A stretch of 64,000 nt of DNA, from contig CAVORB010000005.1 of assembly GCA_963698495.1 (NCBI GenBank), forward strand, positions 62,001 through 126,000, given 5' to 3'. The translations under genes and the position numbers were made by a program. This document shows, piece after piece, positions 9,616 to 18,736 of this stretch. This DNA comes from CAVORB01 sp963698495. GTDB lineage: Bacteria; Pseudomonadota; Gammaproteobacteria; Chromatiales; Chromatiaceae. How positions within the stretch are numbered: the stretch's first letter is position 1; each line of letters begins with the position of its first letter. The notes under the pieces were generated by a model. That model made no database searches. It was not told the DNA's origin and worked only from the letters and a program-made list of their open reading frames with translations.

Positions 9616-10122
9616 ATGAGTACGAAAGGCTTGGCTGTCGGGCTGCTGGCGGGGGCCATCCTCGGATCTTTGGCCGGTTTTGCCGCCGGTATCTTCTATT
9701 TCCCTTTTCTGTTTCCGCCGCCGGAGGTCAACGAGCAAGTGCCCGATGGGGATCATCATTCCGCCGTGGCGGCCGGGTCCTTCGTCCACGCGGACCCGTC
9801 TGATCCGATCCACTATGGCAAGGGCGGGGTGACCCTATACGAGGAGCTGCTGCACCTGGAGACCGATTTCGAGGTGGGTCCGGGGCCGAAATACCATGTC
9901 TACCTGGTTCCGGAGGCGAACGTCACCCCCGACACCCGGGTCGAGGAGACCATGTTCGTCGACCTCGGCAGGCTCAAGGCCTTCTCGGGCAGCCAGAACT
10001 ACCCGCTCCCGGCCGGATTGGACCTGGCAGACTATGGCTCGGTCGTCATCTGGTGCGAGCACTTCAACGTACTGATTGCCCCGGCGGAGCTGAACCGCCC
10101 GGCGCGTGAACCGGACGCTTGA
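9616..10122 (+). CDS. membrane-anchored DM13-domain protein
   Basis: A 168-residue protein with a glycine/alanine-rich N-terminal membrane segment (about residues 5-34, probable uncleaved anchor) and one DM13 domain in the exported part (about 50-158). DM13 hallmarks are the GPKYHVYLVP strand, VDLGRLKAFSGSQNYPLP, and the VVIWCEHFNV strand with its conserved Cys. DM13 domains are predicted to bind cofactor or take part in redox or electron transfer outside the cytoplasm. It starts 31 bp after the M42 gene on the same strand and may be a fourth gene of the NAGGN transcript. That link is not established. Confidence 0.8.
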   Translation: MSTKGLAVGLLAGAILGSLAGFAAGIFYFPFLFPPPEVNEQVPDGDHHSAVAAGSFVHADPSDPIHYGKGGVTLYEELLHLETDFEVGPGPKYHVYLVPEANVTPDTRVEETMFVDLGRLKAFSGSQNYPLPAGLDLADYGSVVIWCEHFNVLIAPAELNRPAREPDA

Positions 10123-10130
10123 CCCCCGGG

Positions 10131-11135
10131 CTATCGGACCTCGCTCCCGGCATTTCCGCTTTCAGCACTCTCCGACTCCGTCATGACCCGCAAGACCTCC
10201 ACCCAAGCCTGGGCCGTGTGGGCGCGATCGTAACCTCCGCCGCCTAACGCGAGCAGACGCCCCGCGCAGTGGCGATCCGCCGCGCGGCACAGGGCGCTGG
10301 TGACCCGCCGATGCACTGCGGTGGTGAGCTGAAGGTGAGTGATGGGGTCGCCGGCCAGGGCGTCGGCTCCGCACTGGAACAGGATGAACTCCGGCCGGAA
10401 GGCGTCGATGAATCTCTCCGCCCGCGGCCAGAGCTCGAAGAAAATCTGGTCCCCGGCAAACGGTGGCAGTGGGATGTTGAGCTTGGTGCCACGGGCGGGT
10501 CCGACGCCGGTCTCGAGGGCGGCCCCGGTGCCAGGGTAGAGGTAACGGCCGTCCTCGTGGAAGTCGGCAATCGCGAGCTCGGGATCCTCGGCGAAGGCGT
10601 AGAAAACCCCATCGCCATGATGGGCGTCGATGTCGACGTACGCGATGCGGTGAATGCCGTGTACGAGGCGCAGGGTCTCGATGGCGATGCCGCAGTCGTT
10701 GAACACGCAGAATCCGGCGGCGGCGTTCGGCCGGGCGTGGTGCAGACCGGCGATCGGCACCAGGGCGCGCCGCAGCTCGCAGCTCACGATCCGTGCCACC
10801 GCGTCGAGCACGCTTCCCACGACCCAGAGCGCACCCTCATAGATGCCAGGGAAGGCAGGCGTGTCGCCGGCATCGAGGAATCCTTCGCCGGCGTGGGAGC
10901 GCGCCCGGACCAGCTCCAGATAGTCCTTGGTATGGAATCTAAGCAGATCGTCGTTCCGCGCCTGAACGGGGGCCAGCATTCGCAGCCTACTGGCCAGCGC
11001 GGATGCGTCCAGGGCGTCGCGGAAGGCCGTGAGGCGGTCCGGGCCGAAGGGATGCCCCTGTCCAAAGCCGTACGATTCGAGCTCTTTGCCCGCATAGACG
11101 CCGATCATGCTGGGCGAACGCAATTCCGAGGTCAT
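10131..11135 (-). CDS. histone-deacetylase-like zinc amidohydrolase
   Basis: A 334-residue protein of the arginase/deacetylase fold. The catalytic tandem His is in GLHHARPNAAAGFC, and the zinc ligands are in YVDIDAHHGDG and FQCGADALAGD. The terminal LALGGGGYDR glycine motif is also present. Bacterial members act on acetylated small molecules (acetylpolyamines, acetoin-related compounds) or acetyl-lysine; the substrate cannot be read from sequence. The start is set at the ATG at 11135, which has AGGGGTG seven bases upstream. A longer open frame to 11234 adds a non-conserved, basic N-terminus. It is divergent from leuC and convergent with the DM13 gene, 8 bp away. Confidence 0.9.
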   Translation of the reverse strand: MTSELRSPSMIGVYAGKELESYGFGQGHPFGPDRLTAFRDALDASALASRLRMLAPVQARNDDLLRFHTKDYLELVRARSHAGEGFLDAGDTPAFPGIYEGALWVVGSVLDAVARIVSCELRRALVPIAGLHHARPNAAAGFCVFNDCGIAIETLRLVHGIHRIAYVDIDAHHGDGVFYAFAEDPELAIADFHEDGRYLYPGTGAALETGVGPARGTKLNIPLPPFAGDQIFFELWPRAERFIDAFRPEFILFQCGADALAGDPITHLQLTTAVHRRVTSALCRAADRHCAGRLLALGGGGYDRAHTAQAWVEVLRVMTESESAESGNAGSEVR

Positions 11136-11254
11136 GGCTTCGCACCCCTGGCCGGGCTCAGGATCCGCGCAAATGTTCGAATGACGTGCGCCGCTCCGGT
11201 ATCGGCGGCCTGGGCCGCCCCTGCGGGCGATCACTCGCTTGCCCGGGTCGTCGA

Positions 11255-11283
11255 TTGCTTCTGGTCTGTCGCGAGTCTATCCT
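11255..11283 (+). promoter_or_regulatory. candidate sigma-70 promoter of leuC
   Basis: TTGCTT (11255-11260) and TATCCT (11278-11283) are separated by 17 bp and lie about 30 bp before the leuC start. The -35 matches 3 of 6 and the -10 matches 4 of 6 consensus positions, so the site is plausible but weak. I saw no leader peptide with a leucine codon run or attenuator hairpin in the short gap. Confidence 0.3.
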
Positions 11284-11315
11284 AACCGACTTTGTTCGGT
11301 GCAGAGGCATCTGTC

Positions 11316-12719
11316 ATGGTCGCCAGGACCCTCTACGACAAACTGTGGGACGAGCACGTCGTTCGCTACGGCGAGGACGGCACCGCACTCCTGTATATAG
11401 ACCGCCAGCTGGTGCACGAAGTCACGTCACCGCAGGCCTTCGAAGGCCTGCGATTGAGCGGCCGCAAGCCGTGGCGCTTAGAGGCCAATCTCGCGGTCCC
11501 GGATCACAATGTGCCGACCGTCGACCGGGCGCTTGGCATCGCCGACCCGGTCTCCAGGATCCAGGTCGAGACCCTCGAGGCCAACTGCGCGGAGCTGGGC
11601 ATCACCCTGTTTCCCATGGGCGACCGGCGCCAAGGCATCGTGCACGTGGTGGGACCCGAGGAGGGCTTCACCCAGCCCGGAATGACCATCGTCTGCGGCG
11701 ACTCCCACACCTCCACCCACGGGGCCTTCGGTGCCCTTGCCTTCGGCGTCGGAACCTCCGAGGTCGAGCACGTGCTGGCCACCCAGTGCCTGCTGCAGCG
11801 CAAGTCCAAGTCCATGCTGGTGAGCGTGGACGGGCAGGTGGGGCGCGGCATCACCGCCAAGGACATCGTGCTCGCCATCATTGGCGAGATCGGAACCGCG
11901 GGCGGCACGGGTTACGTCATCGAGTTCGGCGGCGACGCGATCCGCGCCCTCTCGGTCGAGGGCCGCATGACGGTCTGCAACATGACCATCGAAGCGGGCG
12001 CCCGTGCCGGGCTGGTGGCCGTGGACGAGAAGACGATCGATTATGTGCGCGGGCGGCCTTACGCACCTTCGGGAGACCTGATGGAGCGCGCTGCGGATCA
12101 CTGGCGCACGCTGGTGAGCGACGAGGGCGCGGCGTTCGACCGCGTGGTACGCCTGGATGCAGCTGCCATCCGGCCTCAGGTAACCTGGGGCACCTCGCCG
12201 GAGATGGTGGTGCCGGTCGATGCCCGGGTCCCCGACCCCGCTCGCGAAACCGACCCGGTGAAGGCGGCAGGTATGCGGCGCGCGCTCGAGTACATGGGCC
12301 TCGCGGCCGATACCCCGATCGGGGACATCCGGCCGGACAAGGTCTTCATCGGCTCCTGCACCAACTCGCGGATCGAGGACCTGCGGGCCGCTGCCGAGGT
12401 CGTCAAGGGGCGCAAGGTCGCCGAGAGCATCAAGCTCGCAATGGTGGTTCCGGGCTCGGGGCTGGTGAAGGAGCAGGCCGAGGCCGAAGGCCTGGATGAG
12501 GTCTTCCGCGACGCCGGATTCGAGTGGCGGGAGCCGGGCTGCTCCATGTGTCTGGCGATGAACGCCGACCGCCTGGAGCCGGGAGAGCGCTGCGCCTCGA
12601 CGTCCAATCGCAACTTCGAGGGCCGTCAGGGTCAGGGCGGGCGCACCCACCTGGTAAGCCCCGGCATGGCGGCGGCCGCCGCCGTCGCTGGGCGTTTCGT
12701 TGACGTGAGAGAGCTGTGA
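11316..12719 (+). CDS. leuC: 3-isopropylmalate dehydratase large subunit
   Basis: With LeuD this aconitase-family enzyme isomerises 2- to 3-isopropylmalate in leucine synthesis. The 4Fe-4S ligands are in GSCTNSRIEDL and in EPGCSMCLAMN; VCGDSHTSTHGAFG is the substrate-site block. The 467-residue length is normal. The ATG at 11316 is preferred because GCAGAGG lies eight bases upstream and the protein then begins MVARTLYDKLW, as in the family. The frame stays open to a TTG at 11292. The stop overlaps the leuD start (TGATG). Confidence 0.96.
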   Translation: MVARTLYDKLWDEHVVRYGEDGTALLYIDRQLVHEVTSPQAFEGLRLSGRKPWRLEANLAVPDHNVPTVDRALGIADPVSRIQVETLEANCAELGITLFPMGDRRQGIVHVVGPEEGFTQPGMTIVCGDSHTSTHGAFGALAFGVGTSEVEHVLATQCLLQRKSKSMLVSVDGQVGRGITAKDIVLAIIGEIGTAGGTGYVIEFGGDAIRALSVEGRMTVCNMTIEAGARAGLVAVDEKTIDYVRGRPYAPSGDLMERAADHWRTLVSDEGAAFDRVVRLDAAAIRPQVTWGTSPEMVVPVDARVPDPARETDPVKAAGMRRALEYMGLAADTPIGDIRPDKVFIGSCTNSRIEDLRAAAEVVKGRKVAESIKLAMVVPGSGLVKEQAEAEGLDEVFRDAGFEWREPGCSMCLAMNADRLEPGERCASTSNRNFEGRQGQGGRTHLVSPGMAAAAAVAGRFVDVREL

Positions 12720-13357
12720 TGGAGAAGTTCACCAAGTTTACCGGGGTCGTCTGTCCCCTTGATCGGGCCAACGTCGACACCGACGCCATCATCCCGAAGC
12801 AGTTTCTAAAAAGCATCCAGCGAACGGGGTTCGGGCCCAACCTGTTTGATGAATTGCGCTACCTGGACCGCGGTGAACCCGGCCAGGACAGCAGCCGCCG
12901 GCCGCTGAACCCGGACTTCGTCCTGAATGATCCGCGTTACGCCGGCGCACAGATCCTGCTGGCGCGGGAGAACTTCGGCTGCGGCTCCTCGCGCGAGCAT
13001 GCCCCCTGGGCGCTGGCGGACTATGGTTTCCGCGTCCTCCTGGCCCCGAGCTTCGCCGATATTTTCTTCAATAATTGCTTTAAGAACGGAATTTTACCGA
13101 TTGTATTAGAAGAAAATATTGTCAACGGACTATTCCAGGCGGCAACCCGGGACGAGGCGCTCCGGTTCACCGTGGACCTGGCCGCCCAAACCCTAGTCTC
13201 GTCGGATGGGGACGAGTTCCGGTTCGACGTGGACCCCTTTCGCAAGCACTGCCTGCTCGAGGGCCTGGACGACATTGGGCTCACCCTCCAGCACGTGGAC
13301 GAGATTCGCGCCTACGAGGACCGCCGTCGCGGGGAAGCCCCCTGGCTGTTTGCGTGA
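12719..13357 (+). CDS. leuD: 3-isopropylmalate dehydratase small subunit
   Basis: The swivelling small subunit that completes isopropylmalate isomerase, 212 residues. Diagnostic blocks are VDTDAIIPKQFLK near the N-terminus and GCGSSREHAPWAL in the middle. Its ATG shares a base with the leuC stop codon, so it is translationally coupled. The codons for residues 115-134 (NNCFKNGILPIVLEENI region, 13061-13120) are strikingly AT-rich, about 23% GC by count, although the protein stays conserved and in frame. Confidence 0.96.
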   Translation: MEKFTKFTGVVCPLDRANVDTDAIIPKQFLKSIQRTGFGPNLFDELRYLDRGEPGQDSSRRPLNPDFVLNDPRYAGAQILLARENFGCGSSREHAPWALADYGFRVLLAPSFADIFFNNCFKNGILPIVLEENIVNGLFQAATRDEALRFTVDLAAQTLVSSDGDEFRFDVDPFRKHCLLEGLDDIGLTLQHVDEIRAYEDRRRGEAPWLFA

Positions 13358-13378
13358 GCCGTTAGGAGACCTTGACGC

Positions 13379-14464
13379 GTGAGTAAGAAGATTCTGATTC
13401 TTCCCGGGGACGGCATCGGCCCCGAGATCGTGACCGAGGCGGTGAAGGTGCTGGCGTGCCTTAGGGACCACTTCGGCGTGGCCGTGGAAATGGATGAGGC
13501 CCTGGTGGGCGGGGAGGCGATCGACGCCACCGGTCATCCGCTGCCGGATGCGACCCTGTCGGCCGCGAAAGAGGCCGATGCGGTGCTGCTGGGTGCCGTG
13601 GGTGGTCCCAAGTGGGAGCCTCTGCCCATCGAGCTGCGCCCGGAGAAAGGTCTGCTCGGCTTGCGCGCGGGGCTCGGACTGTTCGCCAACCTGCGTCCGG
13701 CCATCCTGTATCCGCAGCTTGCCGACGCTTCCACGCTTCGGCCGGAGGTGGTCTCCGGCCTCGACATCCTCATTGTCCGCGAGCTGACCGGCGGCATCTA
13801 TTTCGGCCAGCCGCGCGGCGTGCATACCCGCGATGACGGAGAGCGCGTGGGCGTCAACACGCTGGTCTACTCGGAGTCGGAGATACGGCGCATATGCCGG
13901 GTCGCGTTCGAGATCGCGCGCAAGCGTGGTCGGCGCGTGTGCTCGGTCGACAAGGCGAACGTGCTCGAGTGCACCGAGCTCTGGCGCGAGGTGGCGACCG
14001 AGGTTGGCCGCGCTTACCCCGACGTCGCGTTGAGCCACATGTACGTCGACAATGCCGCCATGCAGCTGGTGCGCGCACCCAAGCAGTTCGACGTCATGGT
14101 CACGACCAACATGTTCGGTGACATTCTTTCCGATGCCGCGGCCATGCTGACCGGCTCCATCGGCATGTTGCCGTCCGCTTCCCTGGACGAGAAGGGCAAG
14201 GGCATGTACGAGCCGATCCACGGCTCGGCGCCGGACATCGCGGGTCGCGGGGTGGCGAATCCGCTTGCCACGATCCTGTCCGTGGCCATGATGCTGCGCT
14301 ACTCGCTGGGCGAATCGGCGGCGGCCGATCGTGTCGAGCGGGCGGTCTCGTCAGTCCTCGACGCCGGATTGCGAACGGCGGACATCCTGTCTTCAGGCAG
14401 GCGGCAGGTGGGAACGGCCGAAATGGGCGACGCGGTGGTCGCGGCGCTGGGCAAGATCGGTTGA
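13379..14464 (+). CDS. leuB: 3-isopropylmalate dehydrogenase
   Basis: NAD-dependent oxidative decarboxylase that forms 2-oxoisocaproate, the third leucine-specific step. The 361-residue protein shows LPGDGIGPEIV at the N-terminus, RELTGGIYFGQPRG, VDKANVLE, TTNMFGDILSDAAAML and EPIHGSAPDIAGRGVANP. Translation starts at a GTG with TAGGAGA upstream. It lies 21 bp after leuD in the same operon. Confidence 0.97.
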   Translation: MSKKILILPGDGIGPEIVTEAVKVLACLRDHFGVAVEMDEALVGGEAIDATGHPLPDATLSAAKEADAVLLGAVGGPKWEPLPIELRPEKGLLGLRAGLGLFANLRPAILYPQLADASTLRPEVVSGLDILIVRELTGGIYFGQPRGVHTRDDGERVGVNTLVYSESEIRRICRVAFEIARKRGRRVCSVDKANVLECTELWREVATEVGRAYPDVALSHMYVDNAAMQLVRAPKQFDVMVTTNMFGDILSDAAAMLTGSIGMLPSASLDEKGKGMYEPIHGSAPDIAGRGVANPLATILSVAMMLRYSLGESAAADRVERAVSSVLDAGLRTADILSSGRRQVGTAEMGDAVVAALGKIG

Positions 14465-14519
14465 CCGGTCCTGCCATCGCGGATGACGCTTTGGCAAATA
14501 AGGGTTCGCGGAGAAAGAA

Positions 14520-15635
14520 ATGAATCGGGTGGGCTTCGTCGGTTGGCGCGGAATGGTCGGTTCGGTCCTCATGGGCCGGATGCTTGAGGAGGGCGATTTC
14601 GAGCACATCGGAGAGTCGGTGTTCTTCACCACTTCCCAGGTGGGGCAGGACGGACCGGACGTCGGGGGAGGCGCTCAGCCCTTGCAGGATGCGGCGGACA
14701 TCGACGCCCTCTCGGCGATGGACGTGGTTGTCACCTGCCAGGGCGGTGATTACACCAAACAGGTTTACGGGCAGCTGCGCGCCGCGGGCTGGAAGGGCTA
14801 CTGGATCGACGCCGCCTCCGCCCTGCGCATGGAGCCTGACAGCGTCATCATCCTCGATCCGGTGAACCGTCATGTGATCGACGAGGCGCTGGCCGCCGGC
14901 AAACGCGACTTCGTCGGTGGGAACTGCACCGTGAGCCTGATGCTCATGGCGGTGGGCGGACTATTCAAGCATGATCTGGTCGAGTGGGTCAGCGCCATGA
15001 CCTACCAGGCCGCTTCCGGGGCGGGCGCACAGAACATGCGCGAGCTGATCCAGCAGATGGGCGCCCTGCACCGGGGATCCGCCGATCTGCTCCGGGACCC
15101 AGCCTCGGCTATTCTCGAGATCGATCGCACGGTGACCGACACCATGCGGGACGACGCATTCCCGACTCAGAGGTTCGGCGTGCCGCTGGCCGGCAGCCTG
15201 ATCCCTTGGATCGATACCCAGTTGCCAAACGGCCAGAGCAGGGAAGAGTGGAAGGGCTTCGCAGAGACCAACAAGATCCTGGGCCTGACGGACCGACCGA
15301 TTCCCGTCGACGGCACCTGCGTGCGGGTGGGCGCGATGCGCTGCCATAGCCAGGGACTGACGATCAAGCTGCGACGTAAGGTGCCGGTGGACGAGATTGA
15401 GGGCCTAATCGCCGCCGCGAACACCTGGGTGAAGGTGGTTCCCAACGAGCGCGATGCGACTGTGGCCGGTCTCTCTCCGGCAGTGGTCACCGGAACGCTG
15501 GACATCCCCGTCGGGCGGTTGCGCAAGATGAACCTGGGTGACGAGTACCTCAACGCCTTCACGGTCGGCGATCAGCTGCTGTGGGGAGCGGCCGAGCCCC
15601 TGCGGCGCATGCTGCGGTTGTTGCTCGAACGTTGA
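14520..15635 (+). CDS. asd: aspartate-semialdehyde dehydrogenase
   Basis: NADPH-dependent enzyme that makes aspartate semialdehyde, the branch point to lysine/diaminopimelate, threonine and methionine. The N-terminal VGWRGMVGSVL nucleotide loop, the catalytic Cys136 in GGNCTVSLML and the AASGAGAQNM block assign it to the gammaproteobacterial Asd group. It is 371 residues, full length. A ribosome site (GGAGAAAG) precedes the ATG. The leuCDB-asd order is that of Pseudomonas and relatives. Confidence 0.97.
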   Translation: MNRVGFVGWRGMVGSVLMGRMLEEGDFEHIGESVFFTTSQVGQDGPDVGGGAQPLQDAADIDALSAMDVVVTCQGGDYTKQVYGQLRAAGWKGYWIDAASALRMEPDSVIILDPVNRHVIDEALAAGKRDFVGGNCTVSLMLMAVGGLFKHDLVEWVSAMTYQAASGAGAQNMRELIQQMGALHRGSADLLRDPASAILEIDRTVTDTMRDDAFPTQRFGVPLAGSLIPWIDTQLPNGQSREEWKGFAETNKILGLTDRPIPVDGTCVRVGAMRCHSQGLTIKLRRKVPVDEIEGLIAAANTWVKVVPNERDATVAGLSPAVVTGTLDIPVGRLRKMNLGDEYLNAFTVGDQLLWGAAEPLRRMLRLLLER

Positions 15636-16009
15636 GCCTCGAAAGGCGCCTGGGCGGGGGGCGAATGAAGGCGGTCCGATCTGGAAATCTTTGGCGTCGA
15701 CTGAGGTTTAAGATATAGTCTGAGGAAAGTTTGCCAACAGCTCGGAGATACAGGCCGATCGTAGGAAAATCCGAGTTCCCCGGCGAGATGCGGGATAACC
15801 TAACAACACACAGAAAGTGAGGGCTGGCGTCGCGGTCGGCATTGCGCGGGCTGAGGCGTCCAAGGTTCATGAGAAGATCGAACCGACCAGCGGCACCTGG
15901 TTCATGGGCCGCACATTTCCATGCGAACCGAAAAGCTGCCCGCTTCGGTAGCCCATCCGAGCATTCCGCTGGGGTATGCGAATGGTCGCCTGGCGTACGA
16001 GGGAGGAGG
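15636..16009. other. 374-bp intergenic region between asd and fimV
   Basis: No credible coding frame lies here. The region contains one good promoter candidate (listed separately) and then about 290 bp of leader before the fimV start. A frame can be drawn upstream of the fimV ATG as far as 15842, but it lacks conservation features and a signal peptide, so I treat it as leader. Confidence 0.5.
15691..15719 (+). promoter_or_regulatory. candidate sigma-70 promoter for fimV
   Basis: TTGGCG (15691-15696) and TATAGT (15714-15719) are 17 bp apart. They match the consensus at 4 of 6 and 5 of 6 positions in an otherwise GC-rich gap. This is one of the best promoter-like sites seen in the window. It would give a leader of about 285 nt ahead of fimV. 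Confidence 0.5.
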
Positions 16010-18670
16010 ATGTTTCGAAAGCTATTGTTGGCATCCGCGGTATCTCTGGTCCTGGTACCGGAGATGTCTGCCGCGCTGGGGCTCGGGGGAATACGCGGTC
16101 AATCGGCGCTCAACGAGCCATTCGTCGGCGAGATCGATTTGCTCGACGTCAGGCCCGACGAGCTCGACACGATTCAGGTCGCGCTCGCCCCGGAAGCGGA
16201 GTTCAGCAAGGTCGGCGCAGAGCGATCTCAGTTCCTCAACAATCTGCGATTCAAGGCACAGGTATCCCCCGATGGCCTCGCCGTGATTCGAGTGTCCAGC
16301 AAGGACCCGGTGCGGGAGCCGTTTCTCGACTTTCTGGTCGAGGTCACATCGCCCGCCGGGCGCTTGGTCAAGGAATATACCGTCCTCCTCGATCCGCCGG
16401 TAACGACCGGAAGGCCCCCACCCCCAATCGAGCCTGCCGCGGTAGGTGCACCGGCCTCGACCGTCGCGGCAGCCGCGTCGGCGTCAGGAGGCAGGCCGGC
16501 GGCGGTCAGATCGTCTTCCGCCGCTCCGCCGTCCGGGGTGGATCAGTCCGCATTTCCCCTGCGTTACGGACCCGTCAAATCGGGCGAAGGCCTGTGGAGG
16601 ATTGCGCGCCGAATCGCACCCGCCGGGGCCACCACTCCGCAGACAGCAATGGCCCTGTATCGGAACAATCAAAGCGCCTTCATCGGCGGTGACATCAACC
16701 GACTGCGGCAAGGCGTGTACCTTGAGATCCCAACGGCCGCCGAGCTCTACGCGCTTGACGTGGCGCCGGCCCAGCGCGAGTACAGCTCGGCGCTGCGGGG
16801 GGATCGCGTCACCACCGAGCCGATTACAGACATTGCCGCGCCGGCCGATACCGCCGACCAACTGAAGATCGCGGCGGCCGTGCCGCCGGCAGCACCGGTA
16901 GAGCCTGTGGCAGCGCCACGCGAGGAGGGTGGTGCGGCTCCTGAGCTCGGTGCCATCGAGCAGGAGCTGCTCCTGGTGCAGGAAGCGGGAGAGAGCACCC
17001 GGCAGGAAACCGAGGAGCTGCGGGGACGCATCCGTTCCCTGGAAACCCAGCTGCAGGATATTCGTCGTCTGTTGCAGCTTCGCAATGCCCAACTGGCGGA
17101 GCTCCAGAGCCAGGGCGCGGAAGCAGAGGTGGATCTCACCCTCGCGGAGGCGCCGTCTGAAGAGCCGTCCGCACCGGCCTTGGAGGAGCTAGCCGCCGCG
17201 ACTGGCGAGGAAGATGCGTCCGCGGCCGTTGAGGAGGTGGCGGAGGCGGTCGCCGAACCGGCAGAGGAGCTGGCCGAGCCGCCGGCAGAACCCGCGGAGA
17301 TAGCCGAGCCCGCGGAAGTGGCCGAGGCCGCCGAGGAGCCGGCAGCGGTGCCTGAGGAGCCGGACGAGGCGCCGGTAGAGATCGACGAGGAAGCGACCGA
17401 GCCGCCGGAGGTTGCAGTGACCCCGCCGGACACGAGCGGGGCAAAGCCTGAGGTGGCGCCGCCGCAGACCGCAGATACGCCCCCGGCGCCGCAACCCTTG
17501 GCGGCCGAGGCGCCGGAGAGACCCTTCTGGGAGGCCGTGCCGAGCTCTACGCTCGGGCTCGCCGTGGGGGTGCCCCTGTTGGTGCTGGCATCGGGACTTC
17601 TGCTCATGCGGAGGAGGAAACGACTCCGAGAATCTCTGGACTGGGAGTTCACGCGCGAGCCGAGCTCCAGGGAGATTGCCGACGCCGAGGTGGTGGCCGC
17701 GTCCTCGCTCGCATCCACGTTGGGAGGAACGCGCGAGTCCGAGCAGATCGAACGTTCGGCGACGCCTTACAGCGGGCTGAGCAACCTGGAGGACGAAACG
17801 GAAGAGGCCGATGTCCTCTCGGAAGCCGACGTCTACATTGCGTACGGTCGCTATCGCGAGGCCGAATCCCTGCTCAAAGAGGAGATCGAAAGATCTCCGG
17901 AGCGGCTCGATCTGAAAACCAAGCTCGCGGAGGCCTACTACGGATCCCGCAACGGCGACGCGCTGCAGGCGGTCATCGAGGACATGAGGCGCGTCGGGGG
18001 CGATCGCATCAGTCCGGATCAGTGGCAGCGACTGGCTGCCATGGTCAATGAGCTGCAGGGCACCACGGTCATCGATCTGTCGGAGGCCGAACCGGCGTCG
18101 CCTGAGCCAAGGCATGATGAGCCTGCCACCATCGCCTCGGAAGTGGACGAGTCCGATGTCGTTTCACCTTCCGTGCCCGATCAAGCCCCGATCCGTGGCA
18201 GGGATGAGCGGTCAGGAGAAGCCCTGGAGCTGGACATCGAAGAGCTGGCGTTCGACGATCGGCCGCCGGGACGGCCAGAGCCCAGCGAGCCCCCGGTCGC
18301 CGCGGCACCCGAGCTCGAATTGAACCTCGATGACCTGGATGAGTTCGGCGGCGTCGATCTGGAAGGACTGGAGTCCGGAACGCGTAAGTCGGAGCTGGTA
18401 TCCGGGCGCATTCCCCTGGAGCCTGTGGAGAGCGTCCTGGAACTCCCGTCAACCACCCAGGACGCCGTGACCGCGGAGGACATCCTGTCTTCCCAGTGGG
18501 AAATGGACTCAGGCCCCGCGGACGAGGCCGCTACCAAGATCGACCTCGCGCGTGCATACGTCGAAATGGAAGATCCCGATGCCGCGCGCGCGATCCTCGA
18601 GGAGGTTATCGAGGAAGGAAACGCGGCGCAGCGTGCCGAGGCGCGTGCGATGCTGGAACAATTGTCCTAA
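16010..18670 (+). CDS. fimV: FimV-type polar/peptidoglycan-binding protein
   Basis: An 886-residue inner-membrane scaffold of the FimV family, which organises the cell pole, type IV pili and twitching motility. In order: signal peptide (1-23), the conserved FimV N-terminal domain (24-130), a LysM-like domain (about 181-245), a coiled-coil stretch (about 320-370), a Glu/Ala/Pro-rich linker (395-500), one membrane helix (about 511-531) with an RRRKR stop-transfer, a cytoplasmic TPR-like block near 610-680, and a C-terminal TPR cap (about 840-886). The ATG is directly abutted by GGGAGGAGG. Its position between asd and truA is the usual one. Confidence 0.88.
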   Translation: MFRKLLLASAVSLVLVPEMSAALGLGGIRGQSALNEPFVGEIDLLDVRPDELDTIQVALAPEAEFSKVGAERSQFLNNLRFKAQVSPDGLAVIRVSSKDPVREPFLDFLVEVTSPAGRLVKEYTVLLDPPVTTGRPPPPIEPAAVGAPASTVAAAASASGGRPAAVRSSSAAPPSGVDQSAFPLRYGPVKSGEGLWRIARRIAPAGATTPQTAMALYRNNQSAFIGGDINRLRQGVYLEIPTAAELYALDVAPAQREYSSALRGDRVTTEPITDIAAPADTADQLKIAAAVPPAAPVEPVAAPREEGGAAPELGAIEQELLLVQEAGESTRQETEELRGRIRSLETQLQDIRRLLQLRNAQLAELQSQGAEAEVDLTLAEAPSEEPSAPALEELAAATGEEDASAAVEEVAEAVAEPAEELAEPPAEPAEIAEPAEVAEAAEEPAAVPEEPDEAPVEIDEEATEPPEVAVTPPDTSGAKPEVAPPQTADTPPAPQPLAAEAPERPFWEAVPSSTLGLAVGVPLLVLASGLLLMRRRKRLRESLDWEFTREPSSREIADAEVVAASSLASTLGGTRESEQIERSATPYSGLSNLEDETEEADVLSEADVYIAYGRYREAESLLKEEIERSPERLDLKTKLAEAYYGSRNGDALQAVIEDMRRVGGDRISPDQWQRLAAMVNELQGTTVIDLSEAEPASPEPRHDEPATIASEVDESDVVSPSVPDQAPIRGRDERSGEALELDIEELAFDDRPPGRPEPSEPPVAAAPELELNLDDLDEFGGVDLEGLESGTRKSELVSGRIPLEPVESVLELPSTTQDAVTAEDILSSQWEMDSGPADEAATKIDLARAYVEMEDPDAARAILEEVIEEGNAAQRAEARAMLEQLS

Positions 18671-18736
18671 GCCTCGGGTCTGGGCACAGACTCAACCGGC
18701 GCACGACAACGGGCTGCTGAGGATTCCCCGCGACCG

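Noticed and set aside
17200..17520. Tandem DNA repeat in fimV
   Set aside because: The Glu/Ala/Pro-rich linker is compositionally biased but has no fixed repeat unit.
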